A DNA stretch of 64,000 bases from Planotetraspora mira (GTDB lineage: Bacteria; Actinomycetota; Actinomycetes; Streptosporangiales; Streptosporangiaceae). Where the stretch lies: contig NZ_BOOO01000009.1 of NCBI RefSeq assembly GCF_016863275.1, positions 186,001-250,000 of the forward strand. The letters run 5' to 3'. Within the stretch, counting starts at the first letter, position 1. The number at the start of each line of letters is the position of its first letter. Shown here one piece after another: positions 16,077 through 23,947 of this stretch. Position numbers and translations under genes: made by a program. The notes beneath the pieces were generated by a model. The model saw only the letters and a list, made by a program, of their open reading frames with translations, did not search any database and had not been told where the DNA came from.

Positions 16077-17978
16077 TTACGTGGCGACCTCGTTACCCCA
16101 CCGGTGTGTCGGATCAGGTAATGGGCCGGCACCTGTCAGAGCGACCCGCATCCGGGTGCCTCCGCCGGGCCGGGGAAGTACGGTGACGTCGCCTCCCTGG
16201 GCTCTCGCCAGGCTGCGCACGATGTAGAGGCCGAGGCCGACGCCGCCGAATCTGCGCCGGTTTCCACTGTCCGCCTGGACGAACCGCTCGAAGACCCGCT
16301 CCCGGTCCGCCGGCGCGATGCCGACGCCCTCGTCGTCGACCACGAGGACGACCCGTTCGTCCTCGGCCCAGGCCTCGACCCGGATGAGCCCTCCGTCGGG
16401 GGAGTACTTGAAGGCGTTCTCCAGCAACTGGCCGAGGACGATGTCGGTCGCCAGCGCATCGCCGTAGACGGCCGGGAGGTCGACGGGGATGTCCACCTCG
16501 ACCCGGTGCCGATCGGACAGGACCGGCAGGCCCAGGGTCGCCGCACGGACCCGTTCGCCCAGGTCGAAGACCTCCACCTTGACCTTCAGCTCGTCGGCGC
16601 CGGCGCGCGAGCCGAGCAGCAGGTGGTCCATGAGCTGGCCGAGCGATCTGGCACGTTCCGCGATGGTGTGTACGGCGGAGCGGCGTTCGCCGTCGGACAG
16701 GTGGTCCCACCGGGAGTCGAGCGTGCTGGCGAAGCCGCGCACGATCGTGATGGGAGTGCGCAACTCGTGGCTGGTGGTGGCGAGGAACAGGTCCTTGGCC
16801 TCCTCCAGCTCCTTCGCCCTGGTCACGTCGCGGAAGTCGACGACGCTCTCGCCGGTCTCGGGGATCTCCGCGCACAACACGTCGAGCCAGCGGCCCGACG
16901 ACAGCTGGATGGTGAGCTTCTCGCCGGGGGCGGGCAGCGGGAAGGGCGGCGGACCCCCGATCAGCTCGCGCGCACGCAGGCCGGTCAACTCGGCGGCGGC
17001 GGGGTTCCACTGGATGACCAGGCCCGCTCCGTCGAGCACGGCGATGCCGTCGGCGCTCGCGTCGAAGACGGCACGCTCATGGGCGCGCTGCCGTACGGCG
17101 TCCTGGTAGGCCATCGCGTTGCCGACGGCGATGCCGGCGTGTCCCGCGAGCAGCTCAAGGAGCTCGAGCTCCAGATGGCTCGCCTTGTTCGAGGCGAACA
17201 GGGCGTAGAGCGCTCCATAGGGGCGCCCGCCGACGGCGGCGATGCCGACGGCGATGGTGTGCAGCCCGCCGAGGCGGGCCCAGATGAGGTCCTGGAATCC
17301 CTCGGGGCCCGTCTCCAGCAGCACGGTCTTGCCGGTGCGCAGGAGCTTGCCGACGAGGCTGGTGTGCAGGTCGGCGGTCATCCCCCGCATCGACTCCGGC
17401 AGTTCGTGCACGCCGACGAGCCGGAGACGGTCTCCTTCGATCGACACGAAACCACCCGCGTCGGCCCCGGTGAGCTCGGTGAGGCTGGCGGCGATGCGGT
17501 CCAGGACGACGGGCAGGTCCAGCTCGGCGTTGATGTCGCCGACGACGTCGGTCAGGCGGCTGACCAGCCTGGCCCGCCTCGCGACGCGACCGCGGGCGGC
17601 GTCGTCGTCCTGGGTGGAGTGGAACACGTTGACATAGCCGAGGAGCGCTCCGGTGTCCGTCCGCAGCGCGCTGGTGTCCACGCGCAGATCGAGGAGCCGG
17701 CCGTCCCGGTGGAACCGCCGGGTGCGTAGCGACACGGGACCCCCGGTGCGGACGCGCTCGAGCACCGCGTTGTGCTCGGCCATCAGCTCGGCGGGGACGA
17801 TGGGCGCTCTCCTGCCCATGAGCTGGTCGGCCGGCCAGCCGAAGAGCCGCTCGGCGGCGGCGTTCCAGATCAGGACCGCCATGTCCCGGTCGAGGGCGAC
17901 GATCGCGTCGGGAGAACTCGCGACGACCGCACGGGCGATCTCGTCGTCACCGCCGTCGTACGCCCTGGTATCACCCAC
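16077..17978 (-). CDS. PAS-GAF-PAS sensor histidine kinase, cytoplasmic
   Basis: This 633-residue kinase has no membrane segment. A PAS domain (about 15-125, VASSPDAIVALDRD) is followed by a GAF domain (about 140-300) and a second, shorter PAS region (about 305-390, VFDASADGIAVLDGAG). The kinase core has the H-box TTSHELRTPITIVRG, N-box LLENAFKYSP, G1 VVDDEGVGIAP and G2 FGGVGLGLYIVRSLA. The start is a GTG at 17978. No response regulator is adjacent, so it is an orphan kinase. A soluble redox, light or ligand signal is possible, but no cofactor residue is evident. Confidence 0.92.
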   Translation of the reverse strand: MGDTRAYDGGDDEIARAVVASSPDAIVALDRDMAVLIWNAAAERLFGWPADQLMGRRAPIVPAELMAEHNAVLERVRTGGPVSLRTRRFHRDGRLLDLRVDTSALRTDTGALLGYVNVFHSTQDDDAARGRVARRARLVSRLTDVVGDINAELDLPVVLDRIAASLTELTGADAGGFVSIEGDRLRLVGVHELPESMRGMTADLHTSLVGKLLRTGKTVLLETGPEGFQDLIWARLGGLHTIAVGIAAVGGRPYGALYALFASNKASHLELELLELLAGHAGIAVGNAMAYQDAVRQRAHERAVFDASADGIAVLDGAGLVIQWNPAAAELTGLRARELIGGPPPFPLPAPGEKLTIQLSSGRWLDVLCAEIPETGESVVDFRDVTRAKELEEAKDLFLATTSHELRTPITIVRGFASTLDSRWDHLSDGERRSAVHTIAERARSLGQLMDHLLLGSRAGADELKVKVEVFDLGERVRAATLGLPVLSDRHRVEVDIPVDLPAVYGDALATDIVLGQLLENAFKYSPDGGLIRVEAWAEDERVVLVVDDEGVGIAPADRERVFERFVQADSGNRRRFGGVGLGLYIVRSLARAQGGDVTVLPRPGGGTRMRVALTGAGPLPDPTHRWGNEVAT

Positions 17979-18000
17979 GCCCCCATCGTGCCTTCTTTCA

Positions 18001-18016
18001 CATCGTGATCATGGGC
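18001..18016 (+). other. Solitary match to the 53-bp unit core motif
   Basis: The string CGTGATCATG, which matches the first ten bases of the array units, occurs here once in the divergent gap between the PAS kinase and ogt. The downstream blocks two and three are not present, so it may be chance. Confidence 0.3.
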
Positions 18017-18078
18017 TTTTCCGCTGGGTCGGGACTCCTCCGATACGCTTCACCCACGTAGTGAGAGGAAGTGGGTCC

Positions 18079-18675
18079 ATGTCCACTGGGGACCTTGAAG
18101 CCCTGCTACGCGTGACCGCGCCGGGGTACGTCGGCGAGGCCCCGCCGGATGTCGCCTTCGGCACCACCGACACCCCAGTGGGACGCCTGACCCTCGCGGT
18201 GGCCGGCCGCGGCGTGCTGGCCTGCAGCTACGACGACGAGCACGCGGTCTTCCTCCGCGTGTCGAGGGCCATCGGATCGTTCATCGGTCCCGACCCCCGG
18301 CGACTGGACCCGGTGAAGCGGGAGCTCGAGGCGTATTTCGCGGGAAGGGTGCGGGCCTTCTCGACCCAGGTGGACTTCCAGCTCGTCACCGGTTTCACCC
18401 GGACGGTCATGCAGATGATGCTGGCCGTGCCGTACGGCAGCGTCACGACATATCAGGAGATCGCCGATCGGATCGGGCGGCCACAGGCGCTGCACGCGGT
18501 GGCAAACGCGCTCACCGGCAATCCCGTGTGCGTCTTCGCCCCGTGCCATCGCGTGGTCGACTCCTCGGGCGCGCTCGGCTCCTACGCGGGAGGGGCCGCC
18601 GCGAAGGAGCACCTGCTCAGCCTCGAAGGCCTCTCCCCGCACTCCTTCGGCACCCCGGACCGCCCGCGCGCGTGA
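18079..18675 (+). CDS. ogt: Methylated-DNA-[protein]-cysteine S-methyltransferase
   Basis: This 198-residue suicide enzyme repairs O6-alkylguanine. The active site is FAPCHRVVDSSGALGSYAGG, with the acceptor Cys and the recognition helix YGSVTTYQEIADRIGRPQA before it. The N-terminal half is the variable ribonuclease-like domain. The ATG at 18079 was chosen because the frame upstream is antisense to the kinase gene. It is probably monocistronic. Confidence 0.92.
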   Translation: MSTGDLEALLRVTAPGYVGEAPPDVAFGTTDTPVGRLTLAVAGRGVLACSYDDEHAVFLRVSRAIGSFIGPDPRRLDPVKRELEAYFAGRVRAFSTQVDFQLVTGFTRTVMQMMLAVPYGSVTTYQEIADRIGRPQALHAVANALTGNPVCVFAPCHRVVDSSGALGSYAGGAAAKEHLLSLEGLSPHSFGTPDRPRA

Positions 18676-18713
18676 CGTCGCCCCTGGCCGCGCGCGTGAC
18701 GTCGCCCGTGGCC
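18667..18713 (+). repeat. 24-bp direct repeat, two copies
   Basis: CGCGCGTGACGTCGCCC recurs at 18667 and 18691. It covers the last codons of ogt and the following bases. No function is evident. Confidence 0.8.
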
Positions 18714-18740
18714 GGGCGCGAGACACGCCCGGCCGCGACC

Positions 18741-19298
18741 TCACTGGCCCGGTGGCCGCCGGCGGGAGCGGAAGGCGGCCGCCTTCTCCCGGTTGCCGCA
18801 CTCGCGCATGCCGCACCAGCGGCGTGAGCCGCCCCTCGACGTGTCGACGTAGAGCCGGGTGCACGGCGCGCTCTCACACTCACGGACACGCGCGGCGTCG
18901 GGCCCGCCCAGAAGATCCGCCGCGGACCGCGCGAGGTCCGCGAGAACCTCGCCCATCGTGCCGGTACGGCTCAGCCGCAACTCTCCGATACCGCCCACGA
19001 CAAGCTCCGGTCGCACCGGGGCGGGACCTGCGAACTCGTTGACCACCGCCACGTCCTCCGCCGTCCGCGCCCACCCCCGCAGCGGCGCCGCCGCGAGGCG
19101 ATAGACCGCCTCGCGCAGCCGTACGGCCTGGGCGTGATCGTGTTCGTCCAGCACCGGCGGCTCGTCCAGGAGCCCGGCGGCCGTCACCCAGTCGGCGAGC
19201 AGCCCTGGGCTGCCGACGAGCTCCTGCCGATCGGTGTCGCGATGCCCAACCGTGCCCGCGAAGTCCAGGGCCAGGTTGCCGCTCCAGAAGGTGAACAC
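18741..19298 (-). CDS. CGNR zinc-finger / ABATE-domain transcriptional regulator
   Basis: This 185-residue protein has an N-terminal stress-response ABATE-type domain (WSGNLALDFAGTVGHRD) and a C-terminal CGNR zinc finger. The finger has CESAPCTRLYVDTSRGG, then RRWCGMRECGNREKAAAF. The GTG at 19298 is favoured because the frame upstream of it covers the paired operator repeats. Such proteins are DNA-binding regulators. It is divergent from the EamA transporter and probably controls it and itself through the two repeats between them. Confidence 0.85.
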   Translation of the reverse strand: MFTFWSGNLALDFAGTVGHRDTDRQELVGSPGLLADWVTAAGLLDEPPVLDEHDHAQAVRLREAVYRLAAAPLRGWARTAEDVAVVNEFAGPAPVRPELVVGGIGELRLSRTGTMGEVLADLARSAADLLGGPDAARVRECESAPCTRLYVDTSRGGSRRWCGMRECGNREKAAAFRSRRRPPGQ

Positions 19299-19307
19299 GT
19301 CCCCATA

Positions 19308-19368
19308 GTAACCGGCTTGACAGGTTATCGACTGGGCCGACAGTGTAGTAACCACCTTGAATGGTTAT
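19308..19368. promoter_or_regulatory. Paired operators between the CGNR regulator and EamA transporter genes
   Basis: Two copies of an imperfect palindrome, GTAACC-N2-CTTGA-N2-GGTTAT, lie at 19308-19328 and 19348-19368. Their centres are 40 bp apart. They occupy nearly the whole divergent promoter region. The second ends 11 bp before the transporter ATG. This layout suits autoregulated repression by the CGNR protein. Confidence 0.75.
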
Positions 19369-19379
19369 TGGAGGACGGC

Positions 19380-20306
19380 ATGGTCACCACGCGAAGCGTG
19401 TCCGCGGAACCCGGGACGCGCCTCGGCCGGCTGTCCGGGGCGACGACCCCCGGGGCGTTCGTCGTGTTGTGGAGCAGCGCGTTCATCGCGGGGGTGATCG
19501 GGCTCGGTGCCGCGCCGCCGCTGCTGCTGACCTTGTGCCGCTTCGCGCTCGCGGGCGTCCTGCTGGCCGTCGCGGCCCTTGCCGTACGGGCTCCGTGGCC
19601 CAGGGGAAAGGCGCTCGGGCATGTCGTCGTGGCCGGCCTGCTGCTGCAGGCGGTGCAGTTCGGCGCGTTCTACACCGCCATGTCGCTGGGCGTGACCGGA
19701 TCCATGGCGGCCCTCGTCCAGGGCCTCCATCCGGTGCTCACCGCGATCCTCGCCGTGCCGCTTCTCGGCGAGCGCGTGAGCCTCCGGCAGTGGGCGGGCT
19801 TCGGGCTGGGAGCCCTGGGCGTCGTCCTCGCCGTGGTCGAGAAGTTGTCGTCCGCGGGTCCCGCGCTGCTCCTGTGCGTGGGCGGCCTGCTCGGGCTCAG
19901 CCTCGGCACCCTCTACCAGAAGCGGTTCTGCGCCGACATGGACCTGCGCAGCGGGCAGGCCGTCCAGTTGCTCGCGAGCGTGCCGGTCATCGGCGTGCTC
20001 GCGCTGACGGTGGAAAGCCCCCACGTTTCCGCGTGGGGGCCGTTCACCGCGGCGGTGTCGTGGCTGGCCCTGGTGAACTCGATCGGCGCGTTCTCCCTGC
20101 TCTACCTCATGCTGCGCAGGTCGCAGGCGAGCCGGGCCAGCAGCCTGTTCTTCCTCACGCCCTCGGTCACGGCCGTGATGGCCTGGGTGATCCTGGACCA
20201 GCCGTTGAGCCCGCTCATCGTGCTGGGCCTGGTGGTCAGCGGTTCGGGAGTCGCTCTGGCGACACGTTCGAGGTCCGCCGGCTCAGCCGCCCCAGCGCGA
20301 TCGTGA
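19380..20306 (+). CDS. EamA/DMT-family transporter
   Basis: This 308-residue membrane protein has ten predicted membrane segments arranged as two EamA repeats (VLWSSAFIAGVIGLGAAPP at the start; VQGLHPVLTAILAVPLLGE and FFLTPSVTAVMAWVILDQP at the repeat ends). The family exports amino acids or metabolites. The ATG at 19380 follows GGAGGAC. The last 71 bp overlap the convergent permease gene. A compound sensed by the divergent CGNR regulator is the likely substrate (inference). Confidence 0.88.
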   Translation: MVTTRSVSAEPGTRLGRLSGATTPGAFVVLWSSAFIAGVIGLGAAPPLLLTLCRFALAGVLLAVAALAVRAPWPRGKALGHVVVAGLLLQAVQFGAFYTAMSLGVTGSMAALVQGLHPVLTAILAVPLLGERVSLRQWAGFGLGALGVVLAVVEKLSSAGPALLLCVGGLLGLSLGTLYQKRFCADMDLRSGQAVQLLASVPVIGVLALTVESPHVSAWGPFTAAVSWLALVNSIGAFSLLYLMLRRSQASRASSLFFLTPSVTAVMAWVILDQPLSPLIVLGLVVSGSGVALATRSRSAGSAAPARS

Positions 20307-21597
20307 ACAGTCCGGCGACGAGGAAGGCGGCCAGCGCCGCGTTCATCCACGGCTGGTGGGAGAACCCGATGGCGGTGCGGACGTTCTCCCAGATCGTGTC
20401 CCACCAGCCGACCGTCGACGTCGCGGTGACGATCCAGTAGGCGCAGAAGCCGAGGATCCACGGCACCACCATGAGCCACCTCGACGGGGCGTCGGCCGCC
20501 GTGTTCCAGCGCGAGGCGCCCCCGAGGAGGAAGTAGTCGACGACGAGCACGGCGAACATCGGCACGAACACCGCGCCGATCACGCTCAGGAACGCGCCGT
20601 AGGAGTTCACGTCGACGAGAAGGGCGATCCCGGTCGTGAGCACGCCGATCGCCACCGAGATGACCCTGCGGTCCACGCGCGGCATGAGGTTCTGGAGCGA
20701 CACCGTCGTCGAGTACACGTTGGCGAACGACTGGTCCGCCTCCCGCAACACGAGGATGCCGAAGAAGAACGCGCCCAGCGGCGCGGCCACGAACGGGTCC
20801 CACACCTTGTCCGTGTCGTTCCCGACCAGGGCCAGCGCGGCGATGCCGAGCGCGAGGCAGGCGACCTGCGCGATCGTGTAGCCGCCCACCACTCCGGCGA
20901 AGGCCGTACGGCTCGACTTGGAGTGCCTGGCGTAGTCGGCGGCCATGGGCACCCAGGAGACCGACAGCGCGATCACGTAGTCGACCGCCGGCGCGAAGGC
21001 GTCCCATGAGCCCCCGGTGAGCGAAGGACCACGGCTGAACAGCGCCACGGTCAACCAGATCATCGAGACCACCACGCCGGCCGTGACGTAGCGCCGCAGC
21101 AGCCGGACCGCCCCCAGCGGCCAGATCGTGAGCGCGATCGTCACCAGCCCGGCCAGCGTCGCCCAGACCCCGTACGGCACGGCCGTGCCGAACACGGCCT
21201 GCGCGCCGGTGGCGATGACCCAGAGTTCGAACGCCCCCCAGCCGAGCATCTGCACGATGTTGAGCACGGTCGGGACGTAGGACAGGCGTGCGCCGAACAG
21301 GCCTCGAAGGAGCACCATCGAGGGCCGGCCCGTGCGAACGCCGGGGATCGCGGCCAGGCCGACCATCGCCGTGCCGATGAGGCTGCCGACGACGGCCGCC
21401 AGGACCGCGCCCGTGAAGGTCAGCGGCTTGCCGCCCAGCGGATCGAGGAGGAACAGCGCCCCGGAGAATCCCAGAAGGCTGACTCCGAGGTTGGCCCAGA
21501 AGGCGCCCTGGTCCAGCAGGCCGAGGGTCTTCGGAGCCTCTTCGTCGAGGGTCAGCGGCACTTCCGCGTGCTGCGGATCGACAAGGGCGGACGTCAT
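20236..21597 (-). CDS. cytX: NCS1-family permease, probable hydroxymethylpyrimidine transporter CytX
   Basis: This 453-residue permease has 12 membrane segments with the NCS1 pattern (QGAFWANLGVSLLGFSGALF; VSWVPMAADYARH; GAVFVPMFAVLVVDYFL). The family includes cytosine, purine and hydroxymethylpyrimidine carriers. A TPP riboswitch directly upstream points to uptake of the thiamine pyrimidine moiety (inference supported by regulation). The ribosome site GGGAG is the 3' end of the riboswitch, so control is probably at translation initiation. It overlaps the convergent EamA gene by 71 bp. Confidence 0.88.
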   Translation of the reverse strand: MTSALVDPQHAEVPLTLDEEAPKTLGLLDQGAFWANLGVSLLGFSGALFLLDPLGGKPLTFTGAVLAAVVGSLIGTAMVGLAAIPGVRTGRPSMVLLRGLFGARLSYVPTVLNIVQMLGWGAFELWVIATGAQAVFGTAVPYGVWATLAGLVTIALTIWPLGAVRLLRRYVTAGVVVSMIWLTVALFSRGPSLTGGSWDAFAPAVDYVIALSVSWVPMAADYARHSKSSRTAFAGVVGGYTIAQVACLALGIAALALVGNDTDKVWDPFVAAPLGAFFFGILVLREADQSFANVYSTTVSLQNLMPRVDRRVISVAIGVLTTGIALLVDVNSYGAFLSVIGAVFVPMFAVLVVDYFLLGGASRWNTAADAPSRWLMVVPWILGFCAYWIVTATSTVGWWDTIWENVRTAIGFSHQPWMNAALAAFLVAGLFTIALGRLSRRTSNVSPERLPNR

Positions 21598-21604
21598 CGC
21601 ACAC

Positions 21605-21700
21605 TCCCTACGCCGGCATTATCCGGACAGGTTCATGCGGTCGGCGGCACGCCTCGTGGAGGAGCCGCCCTCTCAGCCCGGTATCGCCCGAGCTCCCGCG
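21605..21700 (-). promoter_or_regulatory. TPP (thiamine pyrophosphate) riboswitch
   Basis: On the minus strand the conserved thi-box elements appear in order: GGGCTGAGAGGG (CUGAGA at 21671-21676), a P3 stem-loop, GACCGCATGAACCTG and TCCGGATAATGCCGGCGTAG, ending in GGGAG. The terminal GGGAG is also the ribosome-binding site of the permease gene, 8 bases before its ATG. Binding of TPP would hide it. Confidence 0.95.
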
Positions 21701-21755
21701 GTATTTAAATGTCGAACCGGATTATGACATCTGATCCCCGATTGTCCAAAGGTGC

Positions 21756-22079
21756 TCAGGCGACGTACGGCGGCTGAGCGGTCTCGCTCACCATCGGAAG
21801 GCCCGAGGCCGCCCAGGACTGCATGCCGCCGTCGACGTTGATCGCCTCCCAGCCGACATGGTTGAGCCAGGTGGTCGCATGGGCGGACCGGCCGCCCACC
21901 CGGCAGATCACGTAGACCGGCCGGCCCTGGGGCACCTCGCCGACCCTGTTCTGCAGATCACCCAGGGGAATATGCGTGGCTGTCGGGGCATGGCCCGCCC
22001 GCCACTCGTCGACCTCGCGCACGTCGAGCAGGTACGCGTCGTCGGGAACGGCTTTCGCCTCAACCTCAGGCATCGTCAT
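21756..22079 (-). CDS. Rhodanese-like sulfurtransferase domain protein
   Basis: This 107-residue single-domain rhodanese has the active-site loop VICRVGGRSA with the catalytic cysteine. It also has LLDVREVDEWRAGHAPTATHIPLG at the front. It moves sulfane sulfur to acceptors such as cyanide or thiolates in the cytoplasm. The start MTMPEVEAK was preferred over an upstream methionine with an Arg-rich extension. It stands alone between the TPP-controlled permease and the DNA glycosylase genes. Confidence 0.88.
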   Translation of the reverse strand: MTMPEVEAKAVPDDAYLLDVREVDEWRAGHAPTATHIPLGDLQNRVGEVPQGRPVYVICRVGGRSAHATTWLNHVGWEAINVDGGMQSWAASGLPMVSETAQPPYVA

Positions 22080-22280
22080 GAGTTCATTGTGGCGCTTTGG
22101 GTGACGAGCTTGGGCCGCCTTGGCCCGACGGTCGCGCCGCAGCGCGAAATGGAACGCGCCAGGACCGTTCGTCCTCCCCATCGGACCGCCCGGAAACCCT
22201 GTCCGACCAGCTGGAGCTCCCGAAATGACCTACCGGAGCGCGGCGAGGAGCGTCGCGATCCGCCTCGTCTGCGCCGTGGC

Positions 22281-23159
22281 CTACTTGAGCAACTTGGACA
22301 GTCGGCGGTCCGCGAGCGGCTTGCCGCCCGTCTGGCAGGTCGGGCAGTACTGCAGGGACGAATCGGCGAACGACACCTCACGGATCGTGTCGCCGCACAC
22401 GTCGCACTTCTCCCCCGTACGGGCGTGCACGCGTAGGCCGGACTTCTTCTCCGCCTTGAGGTCCTTGGCGGCGAGCCCCCTGGCCCGCCCGACCGCGTCG
22501 CGGAGGGTCGTCACGATCGCCTCGTGAAGACCGGTGATCTGCTCGTCGGTCAGCGTCGCGGCGATCTTGAACGGCGACATCCTGGCCACGTGCAGAACCT
22601 CGTCGGAGTACGCGTTGCCGATCCCCGCGATCACCTTCTGGTCGCGGAGCAGTCCCTTGATCTGCGTACGGCTCCCGCCCACGATCTCCTTGAGCGCCTC
22701 GGGGGTGAACTCCTCGGAGAGCGGATCGGGACCGAGGGCGGCGATGCCGGGGACCTCAGCCGGATCTCTCACCACGTAGACGGCCAGACGCTTCTGCGTG
22801 CCGGCCTCGGTGAGCTCGAACCCGGGCGCCTGCCCGTCCTCGCCGGGCGACAGCCGTACGCGCACGGCGAGGGGACCCTTGCCCGGGCGGACAGGTTTCG
22901 CGCCCGAGAGGTCGTCGCGCCAGCGCAGCCAGCCGCCGCGGGCGAGGTGCGTGATGAAGTGCGGGCCGTCGCAGTCGATGTCCAGGAACTTGCCGTGCCG
23001 GGTCACCCCGGTGACGGTCAGCCCGCCGAGCGCGCTCACCGGCGGATCGACCGTCTTCAGCGCCTGGAAGGCCACCACGTCGACGCCAAGGACGGCACGC
23101 CCGACGGCACGCTCGCGGAGGAACTCGGCGAGCGCCTCCACCTCGGGTAGCTCCGGCAT
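22281..23159 (-). CDS. Formamidopyrimidine/endonuclease VIII-like DNA glycosylase
   Basis: This 292-residue base-excision repair enzyme has the catalytic N terminus MPELPEVEALAEFL, with Pro and Glu after Met removal. It has the helix-two-turn-helix (KGLLRDQKVIAGIGNAYSDEVL) and a C-terminal zinc finger with four cysteines (CDVCGDTIREV and YCPTCQTGG). The finger end carries RRLSKLL rather than the standard Fpg tail, so it is better called an Fpg/Nei-family protein than MutM itself. It excises oxidised bases and nicks the strand. Confidence 0.9.
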   Translation of the reverse strand: MPELPEVEALAEFLRERAVGRAVLGVDVVAFQALKTVDPPVSALGGLTVTGVTRHGKFLDIDCDGPHFITHLARGGWLRWRDDLSGAKPVRPGKGPLAVRVRLSPGEDGQAPGFELTEAGTQKRLAVYVVRDPAEVPGIAALGPDPLSEEFTPEALKEIVGGSRTQIKGLLRDQKVIAGIGNAYSDEVLHVARMSPFKIAATLTDEQITGLHEAIVTTLRDAVGRARGLAAKDLKAEKKSGLRVHARTGEKCDVCGDTIREVSFADSSLQYCPTCQTGGKPLADRRLSKLLK

Positions 23160-23250
23160 GCCCCCACAGTAATCCGCGGACGTCCACGTCGGCGAGAACC
23201 CGGCGCACAAGCCCCGCTCCGGCGTACGCCGCAGAGCGGTCAGCCGGGTG

Positions 23251-23862
23251 TCAGGGGACGTCCCAGAAGGCGAGCTCGTGCCGCATGCCCTCGGTGAACA
23301 GGGCCGCCGCCCGGCCGGGATCGGGCGCCGCCTCGTCGATCATCACGGCGATCCGCGCGGTCAGCGCCGCGAACCCGGGATCGGCGTAGGTGTCCACCCA
23401 GGCCCGGTACCGCGGCTCGGCGGGCGGCTTGTCGGCCAGCACACGGCCCAGCGTCGAGTACCCCCACATGCAGGGATAGAGCGCGGCCAGGCCGTCGGCG
23501 TAGTCGGCGGCCGACCGCAGCAGGAAATCCGTGTACGCGGCGCAGGCGGGGCCCTTCGTCGCCGCTTCGAGGTCCGCGCCGAACTCGGCGGACATCGACC
23601 GGTGCAGGGAGAGCTCGTCGTGCCAGGTCGCGTGGGCGAGGTCCACGAGGTCGCCGAGATGGCCGTCGGGAGCCTGCCAGGCCAGCCGGGAGAACACCCT
23701 GACGTAGTCGAGCAGGAACAGGTAGTCCTGCTCCAGCCACGAGCGGAACACCGGCTCGGGGAGGTCGCCCGCCGCGATGCCCCGGACCGTGGGGTGTGCC
23801 AGTTGGGCGTCGAGCAGAGGTCGCCCGATCGCGTGCAGTTCCTGTGAGATCCCCATGATCAC
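23251..23862 (-). CDS. tenA: Aminopyrimidine aminohydrolase TenA (thiaminase II)
   Basis: This 203-residue all-helical enzyme hydrolyses aminomethyl- or formylaminomethyl-pyrimidine to hydroxymethylpyrimidine for thiamine salvage. The family Cys sits in LYPCMWGYSTLG and the catalytic Glu near the C terminus in GMRHELAFWD. The early part has SWLEQDYLFLLDYVRVF. The TPP-regulated permease 1.7 kb away would bring in its substrate or product, which fits a salvage route. No riboswitch is visible directly upstream of tenA. Confidence 0.92.
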   Translation of the reverse strand: MIMGISQELHAIGRPLLDAQLAHPTVRGIAAGDLPEPVFRSWLEQDYLFLLDYVRVFSRLAWQAPDGHLGDLVDLAHATWHDELSLHRSMSAEFGADLEAATKGPACAAYTDFLLRSAADYADGLAALYPCMWGYSTLGRVLADKPPAEPRYRAWVDTYADPGFAALTARIAVMIDEAAPDPGRAAALFTEGMRHELAFWDVP

Positions 23863-23907
23863 CGGGCCGTTCGTTCTCGCATGACGAAGAAGGACGTGCT
23901 TGCACAG

Positions 23908-23941
23908 GTGCGGGGCCGTCCCCGAGGGAACGGCCCCGCAC
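23908..23941 (-). terminator. Hairpin terminator after the LCP gene
   Basis: An inverted repeat with 12 paired bases, GTGCGGGGCCGT (23908-23919) and ACGGCCCCGCAC (23930-23941), lies just downstream of the LCP stop codon. Confidence 0.7.
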
Positions 23942-23947
23942 CCCGCA

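Noticed and set aside
20012-20041. GCCCCCACG hairpin as a terminator
   Set aside because: It lies inside the EamA coding frame and has no T-run.
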